Source of the DNA: Azoarcus sp. DD4
Lineage (GTDB): Bacteria; Pseudomonadota; Gammaproteobacteria; Burkholderiales; Rhodocyclaceae
Length of the DNA stretch: 64,000 bases
Assembly (NCBI RefSeq): GCF_006496635.1
Contig: NZ_CP022958.1
Span: 4,030,001-4,094,000 of the forward strand
Direction: 5' to 3'
In this document: positions 26,956-35,642 of the stretch, one piece after another
Position numbering within the stretch: the stretch's first letter is position 1
Layout: the number at the start of each line of letters is the position of its first letter
Position numbers and translations under genes: made by a program
Notes under the pieces: model-generated
Told to the model about the DNA's origin: nothing
Seen by the model: the letters and a program-made list of their open reading frames with translations, nothing else
Database searches by the model: none

Positions 26956-28551
26956 TCAGCGCCTTGCGACAGCGGGATCGGGACGTCCCCTGTTCCGCAA
27001 GGCCTCGTCGAGCAGCGCGTCGTGCCCGTAGATATCCGGGAAGAAATAGGTGCGCCCGTCCTGCTTGACGAGCGCCGTCCCATAGGCAATGAGCACCGGC
27101 AAAGGTTCCGCCAGGCGCAAGGTGCGGGATTTGCCCGCTTCCATGGCCTCGCGGATGCGGGTCTCGTCCCAGGCCGGATCGCCCGCCAGCACGAATTTCG
27201 CCAGCGCCACCGGATCCTCCACCCGGATGCAGCCATGGCTGAAGTCGCGCCGTTCGCGCGCGAAGAGCTGCGGCGCCGGGGTGTGGTGCAGGTAGATGTT
27301 GTCGTTGTTGGGGAAGATGAACTTGATGTCGCCGAGCGCATTCTTCGGCCCCGGCCGCTGACGGATGCGCAGTTCGCCGCGCAGCACCGCATCCAGCCCG
27401 GCGACGGACAGGGCGGTGATGGCCCGGCCGTCGCCATCGACGAACTCGAAGCCCTGCTGCGCCCAGTAGGCCGGTTCGCGGTGCAGCCGCGGCACCGTCT
27501 CCGCGCGCGCGATCGAGGGCGGCACGTTCCAGTAGGGGCTGAACTCGATGAAACGCATGTCCTCGGCCAGCAGCGGCGTGCGGGTGTCGAGCGCCTTGCC
27601 GACGATGACCTTCATCTGCGCCTTGATCTCTATCCTGCCGTCGCGCACCGCGTAGGCGCGCAGCATGAACTCCGGCACGTTCACCACGATCATCCGCGGC
27701 GCCTGCAGCAACGGCGTCCACCGCAGCCGCTCCATGGTCAGTGCGGTCTGGCGCGCGCGCGCCGCCGGGACGACCTCCAGCTGCGCGATCGTGGCCTTGC
27801 CCAGCACACCGTCCGTCGCCAGACCATGACGCTGCTGGAAGGCCTTGACGCCCTCGACCAGCGCGCCCTCGTAGCGCGCGGGAAGCAGCGTGCCCTGCGG
27901 CAGATCGCCGAGCGCGACCAGGCGCTGCAGCACGGCTGCCAGCCCGGCGTACGACTGGCCCGGCTCCAGCTTGCGCCGTGGCGGCGGGGGCAGCGGCGCC
28001 TGCCAGGCAGCGCGCACCGCCGGATCGGCGGCAAGCCGGCGATAGGCGGCCAGCGCCGTGCGCAGTTCGGCATAGAGCGGCAGCCGCGGCGCCGCCGCCT
28101 TCGCCGCTTCGGCCAGCCGGCCGGCGGCCACGGCGTCGCGCAGATAAGCCGCCGCATCGAAGCTGTCGGGCAGCGCCACGTCGAAGGTCTCGTGCAAGCG
28201 GCGCGGATCGATCCGGCCACCATGGAGATCGGCGAGATAGCGCTCCATCGCGGCGGTCAGGCGACTCTCGAACTCCGCCTGGCCGGCGAGGTCGCCGTCG
28301 CGGTGCAGCGCCTCCAGCGCTTGGGCGAGCGCCTCGGCACCGTAGTCCTGCGGCTCGAGTCCGTCGTCGGCGGCAGCGGACAGGATGTCCACCGCCCTCG
28401 CCGCCTCGGTGCTCGGCCTGCCGCCCTCCAGCCACTGCGGGTACGATTGGGCCATCGCCGGCTGCCACGCCAGGCCGAGGACGCAGAGCACGGCCGCGGC
28501 GGCACGGCGAAACCGGCGGACGCTGGTCGGGATCGGGCTCGGATCGGACAT
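26956..28551 (-). CDS. ldtD: L,D-transpeptidase, YcbB/LdtD type
   Basis: 531 residues: signal peptide 1-34, scaffold domain, peptidoglycan-binding domain (VKAFQQRHGLATDGVLGKATI), and a YkuD catalytic domain with the active-site motif FSHGCIRVEDP, where Cys is the nucleophile. It forms 3-3 (mDAP-mDAP) crosslinks in the periplasm and can rescue wall integrity under outer-membrane stress. ATG has AGGAGG 9 nt upstream. The pairing with the MepK-like gene mirrors E. coli ycbB-ycbK. Confidence 0.94.
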   Translation of the reverse strand: MSDPSPIPTSVRRFRRAAAAVLCVLGLAWQPAMAQSYPQWLEGGRPSTEAARAVDILSAAADDGLEPQDYGAEALAQALEALHRDGDLAGQAEFESRLTAAMERYLADLHGGRIDPRRLHETFDVALPDSFDAAAYLRDAVAAGRLAEAAKAAAPRLPLYAELRTALAAYRRLAADPAVRAAWQAPLPPPPRRKLEPGQSYAGLAAVLQRLVALGDLPQGTLLPARYEGALVEGVKAFQQRHGLATDGVLGKATIAQLEVVPAARARQTALTMERLRWTPLLQAPRMIVVNVPEFMLRAYAVRDGRIEIKAQMKVIVGKALDTRTPLLAEDMRFIEFSPYWNVPPSIARAETVPRLHREPAYWAQQGFEFVDGDGRAITALSVAGLDAVLRGELRIRQRPGPKNALGDIKFIFPNNDNIYLHHTPAPQLFARERRDFSHGCIRVEDPVALAKFVLAGDPAWDETRIREAMEAGKSRTLRLAEPLPVLIAYGTALVKQDGRTYFFPDIYGHDALLDEALRNRGRPDPAVARR

Positions 28552-28575
28552 GGGGACAGCCTCCTACTAAGCTAG

Positions 28576-29583
28576 TCAGCCCGCAGGCCCGTCAGTTCCC
28601 GAGGCGGGCGGAATGCCCCGCCCCCAGGCCTGCGCCGGTGTCGCCGGATCGGCATGCGCGCCCGGCTGCGCCGCCAGCCAGGCGTGATAGCCGCCACGCA
28701 GGGGCAGCGCGCTGCGGTAGCCCATCTGCAGCAGCATGCGCGCGGCCTGGATGGCAGTCGCATCCTCGGGGCAGGCGCACAGGGTGACGACCGTCGCATC
28801 CTTGGGCCAGGCACCGACCGCCACGGCGAGACCATCGAGATCGGTCGCCGTGGCGCCGGCGATCGGGCCGGTTTCGGCCAGCATCGCCGGGCCGCGCAGA
28901 TCCAGCAGCAGCGGCGGCTGCGGCGAGGCCAGGACCTCGAGCAAGGTGGCGGCATCGATGTGGCGGATGTCGGCCAGCTGGCGGAAGCGGTAGCGCCGCC
29001 ACAGCTTCCAGCCCAGCCACAGCCCGAGCAGGACCAGCACGACGAGCAGCAACGTGGTGCCGTGCTCGGCGAGTGCCGCGATCCCGCCCTGCAGTTGTTC
29101 GCGCAACAGCCAGCCGGCAAGGATGGCGCTACCCGCCCACAGCGCGGCGCCGGCACCGGCCGCAATGGTGAAGCTTGCCAGCGGCATGCGCAGTGCACCG
29201 GCGATGGGTGGCGCGACGGTGGAAAAACCGGGCACGAACTTCGCCACCACCAGCGACCACACGCCCCAGCGCACGAAGCGCGCCTCGGTCTGCGACACGC
29301 AGGAGCCGGGGTTGATGGACAGGCGGCACAAGCCCGACAGCACCCGGTAGCCGAAACCACGGCCGGCGAGATACCAGGCCCAATCCGCCATCACCGACGC
29401 AAGCACTGCCGCTGCCAGCATCGCCCCGCCCTGCCCGGCGCCCACCAGCAGGCTGCCGGCCACCAGCAGGGTCGGCACCACCGGCACCGGCAGGCCGAGC
29501 TGCTGCATCAGCACGTTGGCGAACACCACCCACACGGCGTCGCGTTGCAGGGTGGCGCGGATCTGGTCGAGGTCTAATTCCAT
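28576..29583 (-). CDS. DedA-family membrane protein with C-terminal rhodanese domain
   Basis: 335 residues. Residues 1-200 are a DedA/SNARE-associated membrane protein (VVAKFVPGFSTVAPPIAGALRM is the conserved re-entrant segment). From about 215 a rhodanese domain follows, with LLLDLRGP and a loop TLCACPEDATA at the active-site position, then GYRSALPLRGGYHAWLAA. DedA proteins move undecaprenyl phosphate or phospholipid across the membrane. The rhodanese part lies in the cytosol and could sense sulfur or redox state. It precedes ldtD by 24 bp, so both are probably in one envelope operon. Confidence 0.9.
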   Translation of the reverse strand: MELDLDQIRATLQRDAVWVVFANVLMQQLGLPVPVVPTLLVAGSLLVGAGQGGAMLAAAVLASVMADWAWYLAGRGFGYRVLSGLCRLSINPGSCVSQTEARFVRWGVWSLVVAKFVPGFSTVAPPIAGALRMPLASFTIAAGAGAALWAGSAILAGWLLREQLQGGIAALAEHGTTLLLVVLVLLGLWLGWKLWRRYRFRQLADIRHIDAATLLEVLASPQPPLLLDLRGPAMLAETGPIAGATATDLDGLAVAVGAWPKDATVVTLCACPEDATAIQAARMLLQMGYRSALPLRGGYHAWLAAQPGAHADPATPAQAWGRGIPPASGTDGPAG

Positions 29584-29614
29584 GGGCTTCCTGGTGCGGC
29601 GGGCTGTGGTCGCA

Positions 29615-30418
29615 CTATAGCGCCTGGGCGTGAGCGGCGGCGGCCGGCGCCCTGTCGGCCGCCAGGTTGTCCATGCCGAGACGGCCGATGGAAGGCAGGC
29701 GCAGCGCCGGCCGGTTGAAGTCGATGCCGAAACCGAGGCCGAGCAGGTTGAACTCCAGCCCTTCCTCCAGTCCGGCGGTGACGCCGAGCAGGCCGAACAG
29801 CGAGGCCTGCACACCCTGGCCGGACGAGGACAGGCCGACCGGACGGCTCAGCGGCCGGTAGTCCTTGCCGATGGCGTTGGCCGGCATGTCCAGGCCGAGC
29901 GCCGGCACCTCGCGGCCGATGTGGGCGACGAAGGTGTTGCTGTTGGGGCCGGGATAGGCACGGTATTCGTCGGGATAGGGGTAGCTGGCGATGGCCGCCT
30001 CGATCCGGTCGATCATCGCATCCACGCCCTCGCCCCTGTGGTCGGCCAGCACCTGCGGCGTGGCGCCGAACCACAGGCCGTCGGGCAGCGCGTGGTTGCG
30101 CCGCACCACCCGGCTGCCGCCCCAGCCGATGACGTCGTAACGGGTATAAACGCTGTCGCCGCTGCGCTTGTAGATGACCCACGGATGCACCGCGAAGTAG
30201 CCGCGCCAGCCATACGTCTGCGCCGCATAGACCTGCACCACCGCCGTCCCGGGCAGCGCGGCCGGATCGGGCGCAATGCCGGCCGAATGACGCGGCGCAT
30301 TGCGCCAGCTGCGGGGCTCGGCCGCCTGCGTGCCGGGCGGGTGCTCCGCCAGGCTGATGCCGAAGGGCAGCACCAGGGCCACCAGCAGGCAGCCCGCGAT
30401 ACGTTTTCCCAGACCCAT
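29615..30418 (-). CDS. DUF3750 family exported protein
   Basis: 267 residues with a signal peptide or N-terminal membrane segment (GCLLVALVLPFGISLAE). The body contains HPWVIYKRSGD, YDVIGWGG, and PYPDEYRAYPGPNSNTFVAH, the pattern of DUF3750 proteins of unknown function. I chose ATG 30418 because GGGAAG lies before it and a signal peptide follows directly. It is the first gene of the group DUF3750, DedA-rhodanese, LdtD, MepK, suggesting a role in the cell envelope. Confidence 0.85.
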   Translation of the reverse strand: MGLGKRIAGCLLVALVLPFGISLAEHPPGTQAAEPRSWRNAPRHSAGIAPDPAALPGTAVVQVYAAQTYGWRGYFAVHPWVIYKRSGDSVYTRYDVIGWGGSRVVRRNHALPDGLWFGATPQVLADHRGEGVDAMIDRIEAAIASYPYPDEYRAYPGPNSNTFVAHIGREVPALGLDMPANAIGKDYRPLSRPVGLSSSGQGVQASLFGLLGVTAGLEEGLEFNLLGLGFGIDFNRPALRLPSIGRLGMDNLAADRAPAAAAHAQAL

Positions 30419-30496
30419 ATTCTTCCCTTTCCGGACGAGCATTGCATTGACGGAGCGAGCCGGTATGACGCACCGCGGAAGAAAAGATTCTGTGGT

Positions 30497-30512
30497 CTGC
30501 AATGCAGCAAAT
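30497..30512 (-). promoter_or_regulatory. Shared regulatory motif, copy 2
   Basis: Read on the minus strand this is ATTTGCTGCATTGCAG, identical over 16 bases to 25127-25142 and in the same orientation relative to the downstream gene, 79-94 bp before the DUF3750 start. The identity in two promoter regions that face each other across a shared gene block suggests a common regulator. Confidence 0.55.
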
Positions 30513-30573
30513 AAACCACCCTTTGCTGTCAGCACCATTCAGTCTGGCGAAACAATCCGCCGGCGCGACAATG

Positions 30574-30605
30574 AAAAAGGGCCGCGCCCGCAGGCGCAGC
30601 CCTTT
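30574..30605 (-). terminator. Intrinsic terminator of the porin gene
   Basis: On the minus strand an AAAGGGC-GCGCC stem pairs with GGCGC-GCCCTTT (one mismatch bulge each side) and runs into TTTTT. It lies 35 bp after the porin stop codon, in the expected direction. Confidence 0.85.
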
Positions 30606-30639
30606 GCCGGTGAAGCCACCAGGGTCGGTGCGTTGGTGA

Positions 30640-31665
30640 TCAGAAGCTGTGCTTCATGCCCACCGCGATACCGCGGGTACCCACACCGCTCAGGCCCTGC
30701 GAATTGCCCTTCGGGTTGATGGTGAAGGCCGCATTGGAGTCGTTCCTGATCTGGGCGTAGTCGGCATACAGCTCGGTCCGCTTGGACAGGGCATAGCGTG
30801 CCCCGATCGCCCACTTGCTGGCGTCGGCATCCGACAAGGTCTTGTCCTTGACCCGGCCGTAGCTCGCCATCACGCGTGCGCGATCGTTCAAGGGGACCTG
30901 AACACCCACGAACCAGTTGCGTCGGTCGTACTTCTCGTCTGCGGCCAGGCCACCCAGATTGAAACCGCCCAGGTCGATGTTGCCGCCGATCAGCGAATTG
31001 CGGTCGCCCTTGATCACGTCGTACACACCGGACACCTTGACCGGTCCGAAATCATAGGAAGCACCGGTCGTCAGCACGAACAGGCGGCTGCTGGAATACC
31101 CGACCGCCTTGGTGGTCTCGTAGTCGAGATCGACGCTCAACGGACCGTTGGCATAGATCAGGTTGACGGAGAACAGACGGTCGTCGCCCTTGTTCCCACC
31201 CGGCGTCTTTGCCGGAACGTGAACGCCGTTGAGCTCACCTTCGTCGGTCTGCGTATTGGTCGAGGTGGCCAGGATCAGGGTGAAGCCGTTGAAGTTCGGG
31301 GAGATGTAGGCCACCGCATTCGCAGCGCGGTCGTACTGCGTGGTCATCGACGCGAAGTTGCCGACGGAGTAATTGCCGAACGGGTTGTACTTGCCATAGA
31401 TCCCGTAGCGCAGACCGTCCAGATATCCACCAACCACCGTACCGAATCCGCCAGCCAGACCCACGTACGAACGTCCTTTCGTCATCGTACCGCCCACATC
31501 CGGATCGAGCAGAAGCTGCAGATCGAACACGGCCTTCATGCCGCTGCCCAGATCCTCCGCGCCCTTGAAACCCAGATAGCTCTCCGAGGCAGCACTTTCC
31601 AGCGCGCTTTGCTTCTTGCTGTTCGCACCGTCCACCGCGCCGCTGCCGCCGCTGCGATGCATGTA
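30640..31665 (-). pseudogene. Gram-negative porin, 3' part, separated from its start by an IS630-family element
   Basis: The 341-residue fragment (the last Tyr codon onward) has typical neisserial/betaproteobacterial porin features: SYLGFKGAEDLGSGMKAVFDLQ, KGRSYVGLAGGFG, YGIYGKYNPFG and the C-terminal MKHSF. The missing N-terminus is at 32762-32866 on the same strand. Removing the element and one TA restores a single open frame across Tyr34, so the gene was intact before insertion and shows no decay. It encodes a general anion or small-solute porin of the outer membrane. The fragment cannot be exported as it stands. Confidence 0.92.
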
Positions 31666-32765
31666 CTAACATTCTCGTAAGTATTGTCACAGCATGAGAC
31701 AATACGCGCATGAAATGCAAACGGAACTCGGACGGTCGGGCCATCGACCATCACTCGCTTCAGGTCATGCGCCAACAGGCCATCAAGGCGGTTCGCGAAG
31801 GGCAGACAGCACAAAGCGTAGCGGCCGCCTTCGGCGTGAACGTGCGCAGTGTCTTTCGGTGGCTGGCCGACTTTGCGAGCGGCGGACAGAACGCGCTGCT
31901 TGCCAAGCCGATTCCGGGGCGCCCCTCGAAGGTGAGCGCCGAGGAGATGCGCTGGCTCGCTCAGGCAGTGCGGGAGAACACGCCGCTGCAGTACAAGTTC
32001 GAGTTCGGGCTGTGGACGCTGTCGCTGATTCGCGCGCTGATCAAGCGGCAGTTCGGCAAGGAGCTGTCGATCGCCACGGTCAGCCGGCTCATGAAGATGC
32101 TCGGATTCAGCGCCCAGAAGCCGCTCTACCAAGCATGGCAGCAGGATGCCGCGCTGGTGCGCCAATGGGAGTCGGAAACCTATCCGGCGATTCGTGCCAA
32201 AGCGCGTGCGGCGGGCGCGACGATCTACTTTGCCGACGAATCGGGGATTCGCTCCGACTACCACACCGGCACCACGTGGGCCCCGCGTGGGCAGACGCCG
32301 GTCGTCGAGGTCACCGGCCGGCGCTTCTCGCTGAACATGATTTCGGCGGTGAGCCCGCAAGGCGAGTTTCGCTTCATGCTTCACGAAGGCTCGGTCACCG
32401 CTACGGTATTCCGGGAGTTCCTCAAGCGACTGATGATCGGCGCCACCAAGCCCGTCTTCGTCATTGTCGATGGACACCCCATTCACAAGGCGAAGCTGGT
32501 TCGCGCCTACGTCGAGAGCCTGAAGGGGCAGCTCGAGCTCTTCTACCTGCCGCCGTACTCGCCCCAACTGAACCCCGACGAACAGGTCTGGGCGCACGTG
32601 AAGCGCCAGGTCTCGAAGCGCCTGGTGCAGGACAAGGACGAAATGAAGCGGCTGGCGCTGGGCGCGCTGCGCCGGATTCAACGCCTGCCGAACCTGGTCA
32701 AATCGTTCTTCCGCCAGCCGGAGTGTCAATATGCCCTTGCCTGACATTACTTTTTAGAAAGTTAG
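31666..32765 (+). mobile_element. IS630-family insertion sequence, complete
   Basis: 1100 bp bounded by 24-bp terminal inverted repeats with 19 matches (left starts CTAACATTCT and ends TTGTCA at 31689; right end, read inward on the minus strand, starts CTAACTTTCT). It is flanked by TA on both sides (31664-31665 and 32766-32767), the target duplication of IS630/Tc1 elements. It carries one intact transposase gene and lies within the porin gene. Confidence 0.95.
31710..32744 (+). CDS. IS630-family transposase
   Basis: 344 residues, full length for a one-frame IS630 transposase. N-terminal HTH (TAQSVAAAFGVNVRSVFRW), a winged-helix region, then the DDE catalytic core: Asp in YFADESGIRSDYH, Asp in FVIVDGHPIHKAK and Glu in PPYSPQLNPDEQVWAHVK. 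No frameshift or stop is present, so the element may still be active. Its ATG is 44 bp inside the left terminal repeat. Confidence 0.95.
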   Translation: MKCKRNSDGRAIDHHSLQVMRQQAIKAVREGQTAQSVAAAFGVNVRSVFRWLADFASGGQNALLAKPIPGRPSKVSAEEMRWLAQAVRENTPLQYKFEFGLWTLSLIRALIKRQFGKELSIATVSRLMKMLGFSAQKPLYQAWQQDAALVRQWESETYPAIRAKARAAGATIYFADESGIRSDYHTGTTWAPRGQTPVVEVTGRRFSLNMISAVSPQGEFRFMLHEGSVTATVFREFLKRLMIGATKPVFVIVDGHPIHKAKLVRAYVESLKGQLELFYLPPYSPQLNPDEQVWAHVKRQVSKRLVQDKDEMKRLALGALRRIQRLPNLVKSFFRQPECQYALA

Positions 32766-32866
32766 TAACCCAAATCCATGTTGCCGTAGATGGTGACGTT
32801 GCTCTGGCCAAAAGCAGCACTGGAAGCAATGGCAGCAATCGCCATCGCGATGATTTTTTTCGTCAT
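32762..32866 (-). pseudogene. Porin, 5' part (signal peptide and first strand)
   Basis: 34 codons: signal peptide ending AAFG, then QSNVTIYGNMDLGY, the standard first beta strand of betaproteobacterial porins. The reading frame hits TAA three bases into the insertion sequence. GGAGA precedes the ATG. It joins in frame with 30640-31665. Confidence 0.92.
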
Positions 32867-33422
32867 GGATCGTCTCCAGGTGTTTCTACTTGATGTCTGC
32901 CGCCGGGTCTGTCCACCCAGGCAGCGCCCCCCTATGCCATCGTGCAAATGGCGTGGTGGGCAGTGCATGGCAACTACCGCGCCTGCGCCATCAAGCAACA
33001 CAGCGAGCCAACAAATCCATATAAAACATGATCTTGATGCTTCACACCCAATGACGCGAAACAACAGCCTGATCACGATCTGAGCAGGTTGCACCGTAAC
33101 GTTTTTATACAACTGCGCCAGGATGAAACGGAAACGAGCACACGCCGAAAGCACGAGACGCATCCGGTGAAGCCCCCGACTCACGCGCGCACGGTGTTGC
33201 CCCATGACCAGCAAACAAAGGAGCCAAACCAAATAATTTACTTATAAAAAACATTGAATTAAACTTTTTGCATCAAGAAGCTGCATCCCTGCCTCACGGC
33301 CAGGGCCAGCAGCGATCACGCCGTCCATTGGAGGGGGGAGGTGCCGACCGGCACCGGGAGAGTCCGAGGCTACGGAAGGCACCGGACCTCATGTCGTCAC
33401 TTCTCAACCCGAGAGCCCGCCA
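32867..33422. other. Divergent intergenic region, porin and AraC genes
   Basis: 556 bp without a supported gene. It includes an AT-rich stretch at 33220-33275 and another near 33100, unlike the GC-rich surroundings; these are plausible promoter regions for the porin. No clear -35/-10 pair could be fixed by eye. Confidence 0.5.
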
Positions 33423-34367
33423 ATGGACGCAGGTCACAGCCCCATCTTCCGCATGCAGGAGACCCGCCACGACAACTGGCGGGAGGCGGTGGCAGCGCAG
33501 TTCCTGCCGCTGGACTTCGAGGTGGCACGCAGTACCCGCTTTCATGGCCGCGGCCTGTGGGCGCAGGTGGACCAGGCGCGCGCCGCCGAAATCCGCATGT
33601 GCGAGCACCGCGTCACCCGCCAGCGCAGCCACCTCGCCGCGGCCGACGGCCCGGCGGTGAAACTGCTGTGGCTGCTCAGTGGCAGCGGCCGGCTGCAGCA
33701 GAACGGCGGCGAATGTTCGCTGCAGGCCGACCGCTGGCTCTTCTACGACGCCATCCACCCGTATTCGCTACAGCTTTCCGAAGACGCCCGCTTCATCTCC
33801 CTGCTCTACACCGGCGACAACGCCGAACGCTGGATGCGGCTGGCGCGCGACCTCGGCAGCGCACCGCGCCAGACCGCAGGCCCGGCCCGCATCGCCCTGC
33901 TGGCGCTGCGTGGCGCAATGCGCGAGAAAGAAGGGCTGGACGCGTTCGCCCAGCGCGCCCTGCTCGAATCGGTGCTGGCGCTGACCGAAAGCGCGCTGCA
34001 CAAACCCTTGCCGGAACAGGGCAGCCGCCAGCGCGACGCGCTACGTCTGGTCGAAGCCCGGCGTTTCGTGCTGCAGCACCTCGCCAACGCCGAGCTCGGC
34101 CCCGACGACATCGCCCGCGCCCTGCATGTGTCGCGCCGCAGCCTCTACAACCTCTTCGCCGAGGCCGGCCTGCGCCCGCGCGAATTCATCCGCAACCTGC
34201 GCCTGGAAAAGGCCTGCGAGGCGCTCGCCCCCAGCGGCAGCGGCGGCGACAGCATCACCGCGATCGCGCTCGACCACGGCTTCGCCGACGCCGCCCACTT
34301 CAGCCGCAGCTTCCGCGAACGCTTCGGCGTCAGCCCGAGCGGCTACCGCGGCCGCAACGGCGGCTGA
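33423..34367 (+). CDS. AraC-family transcriptional regulator (FeaR-like)
   Basis: 314 residues. The N-terminal half (about 25-190) resembles the AraC_binding_2/FeaR ligand domain (LLWLLSGSGRLQQ, FYDAIHPYSLQL). Two HTH motifs follow at 220-310 (DDIARALHVSRRSLYNLF and ITAIALDHGFADAAHFSRSFRERFG). It is upstream of an outer-membrane channel, an aldehyde dehydrogenase and a PQQ alcohol dehydrogenase on the same strand, and probably activates them in response to an alcohol or aldehyde. Confidence 0.9.
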   Translation: MDAGHSPIFRMQETRHDNWREAVAAQFLPLDFEVARSTRFHGRGLWAQVDQARAAEIRMCEHRVTRQRSHLAAADGPAVKLLWLLSGSGRLQQNGGECSLQADRWLFYDAIHPYSLQLSEDARFISLLYTGDNAERWMRLARDLGSAPRQTAGPARIALLALRGAMREKEGLDAFAQRALLESVLALTESALHKPLPEQGSRQRDALRLVEARRFVLQHLANAELGPDDIARALHVSRRSLYNLFAEAGLRPREFIRNLRLEKACEALAPSGSGGDSITAIALDHGFADAAHFSRSFRERFGVSPSGYRGRNGG

Positions 34368-34584
34368 ACGCAGACCTCGCCGGCCCCACGCCCCCACCCG
34401 TCGCCGCCCCGTCGTGGACGGCCGCCGCCGGAGCCGGACAGGGAGTTCGGCCGGCGTGCACGGCCAGACATGCGTCCTGCACGCCATGGCAAGCGCCGGG
34501 GCGATGCGCGCCCTAAGGTCTGTCCCACGCGGCATGCCGCGCCCACGACAAGACCACAGCGACATCTCCCCGGAGAAGCTCACC

Positions 34585-35562
34585 ATGACGACCCGCTCCC
34601 CCCGCCGCATGCGCCTGGCCGCCGCGCTGGCCCTGCTTGCCGGCGCCGCCGCACCGGCAGCCGCCAACGACCTGCCGGCGGTAAACCTTGGCCTCACCAC
34701 CTTCATCGATGGCGCGCCGCCGGCCGGCCCCGGCTGGTACGTATCCGAGTACCTGCAGTACTACACCGCCGACAAGCTGCGCGACAAGGACGGCAAGGCC
34801 GCGCCGCTGCCGAAGCAGGACATCGAAGTGAGCTCGCTGGTGTCGCAGGCGATCTGGATGTCCGCCGACACCCTGTGGGGCGCCCACTACGGCGTCACCC
34901 TGCTGCTGCCGGCAGTGCTGGACGCCCGCACCGACGACGGCCTCAACAACGCGGCGCTGCCCAAGGGCAACACCGGCGTCGGCGACCTCATCGTCGGCCC
35001 CTTCCTGCAGTGGATGCCGGTGATGGGCGCCAACGGCCCCATCTTCGCCCACCGTTTCGAGATCGACGTCTCCTTCCCCACCGGCGAGTACGACAACAAG
35101 CGCAGCGTCAATCCCGGCGCCAACCACTGGACCATCAACCCCTACTGGTCCGGCACCTACTGGGTGACGCCCGACTGGACCGTGTCCACCCGCCTCTGGT
35201 ACCTGTGGAGCGGCAAGAACACCGATCCCAATCCCAACGGCTACGCCGGCTACGGCGTCGCCAACGCGCGCGACATGCGCCCCGGTGAAGCCTTCCACAT
35301 GAACTTCGCCACCGAGTACGCGGTGACGCCGCAACTGCGCGTGGGCATCAACGGCTACTGGTTGAAGCAGATCACCGAAACCGAGGTGAACGGCCATGCG
35401 GTGTCCGGCAGCAAGGAACAGGTCTTCGGCATCGGCCCCGGCGTGCTCTACAGCTTCTCCCAGCAGGACCACCTGTTCTTCAACGCCTACAAGGAAAGCC
35501 ACGTGCGCAACCGGCCGGAAGGCGAGCGCTACGTGATCCGCTACGTGCATCACTTCAAGTAA
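34585..35562 (+). CDS. Outer-membrane channel of the Phenol_MetA_deg/SphA-like family
   Basis: 325 residues from ATG 34585 (CGGAGAAG site). Signal peptide 1-28 (ending AAAN), then beta-strand-rich sequence with GVGDLIVGPFLQWMP and terminal YVIRYVHHFK. Proteins of this family sit in the outer membrane and are linked with uptake of hydrophobic substrates such as aromatics or alcohols. Position between the AraC regulator and the aldehyde/alcohol dehydrogenases supports a substrate-entry role. Confidence 0.85.
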   Translation: MTTRSPRRMRLAAALALLAGAAAPAAANDLPAVNLGLTTFIDGAPPAGPGWYVSEYLQYYTADKLRDKDGKAAPLPKQDIEVSSLVSQAIWMSADTLWGAHYGVTLLLPAVLDARTDDGLNNAALPKGNTGVGDLIVGPFLQWMPVMGANGPIFAHRFEIDVSFPTGEYDNKRSVNPGANHWTINPYWSGTYWVTPDWTVSTRLWYLWSGKNTDPNPNGYAGYGVANARDMRPGEAFHMNFATEYAVTPQLRVGINGYWLKQITETEVNGHAVSGSKEQVFGIGPGVLYSFSQQDHLFFNAYKESHVRNRPEGERYVIRYVHHFK

Positions 35563-35642
35563 GCCGCCCGCCTGCGCGCCGCCCGCCCACGCGCGGGCCA
35601 GCCGCCCTTACCGCACAGCCATCCCACGACGAGGAAACCGCG

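Noticed and set aside
34126..34584. Extension of the outer-membrane channel frame upstream into the AraC gene
   Set aside because: Serine/arginine-rich shadow of the AraC coding sequence; the signal peptide starts at 34585.
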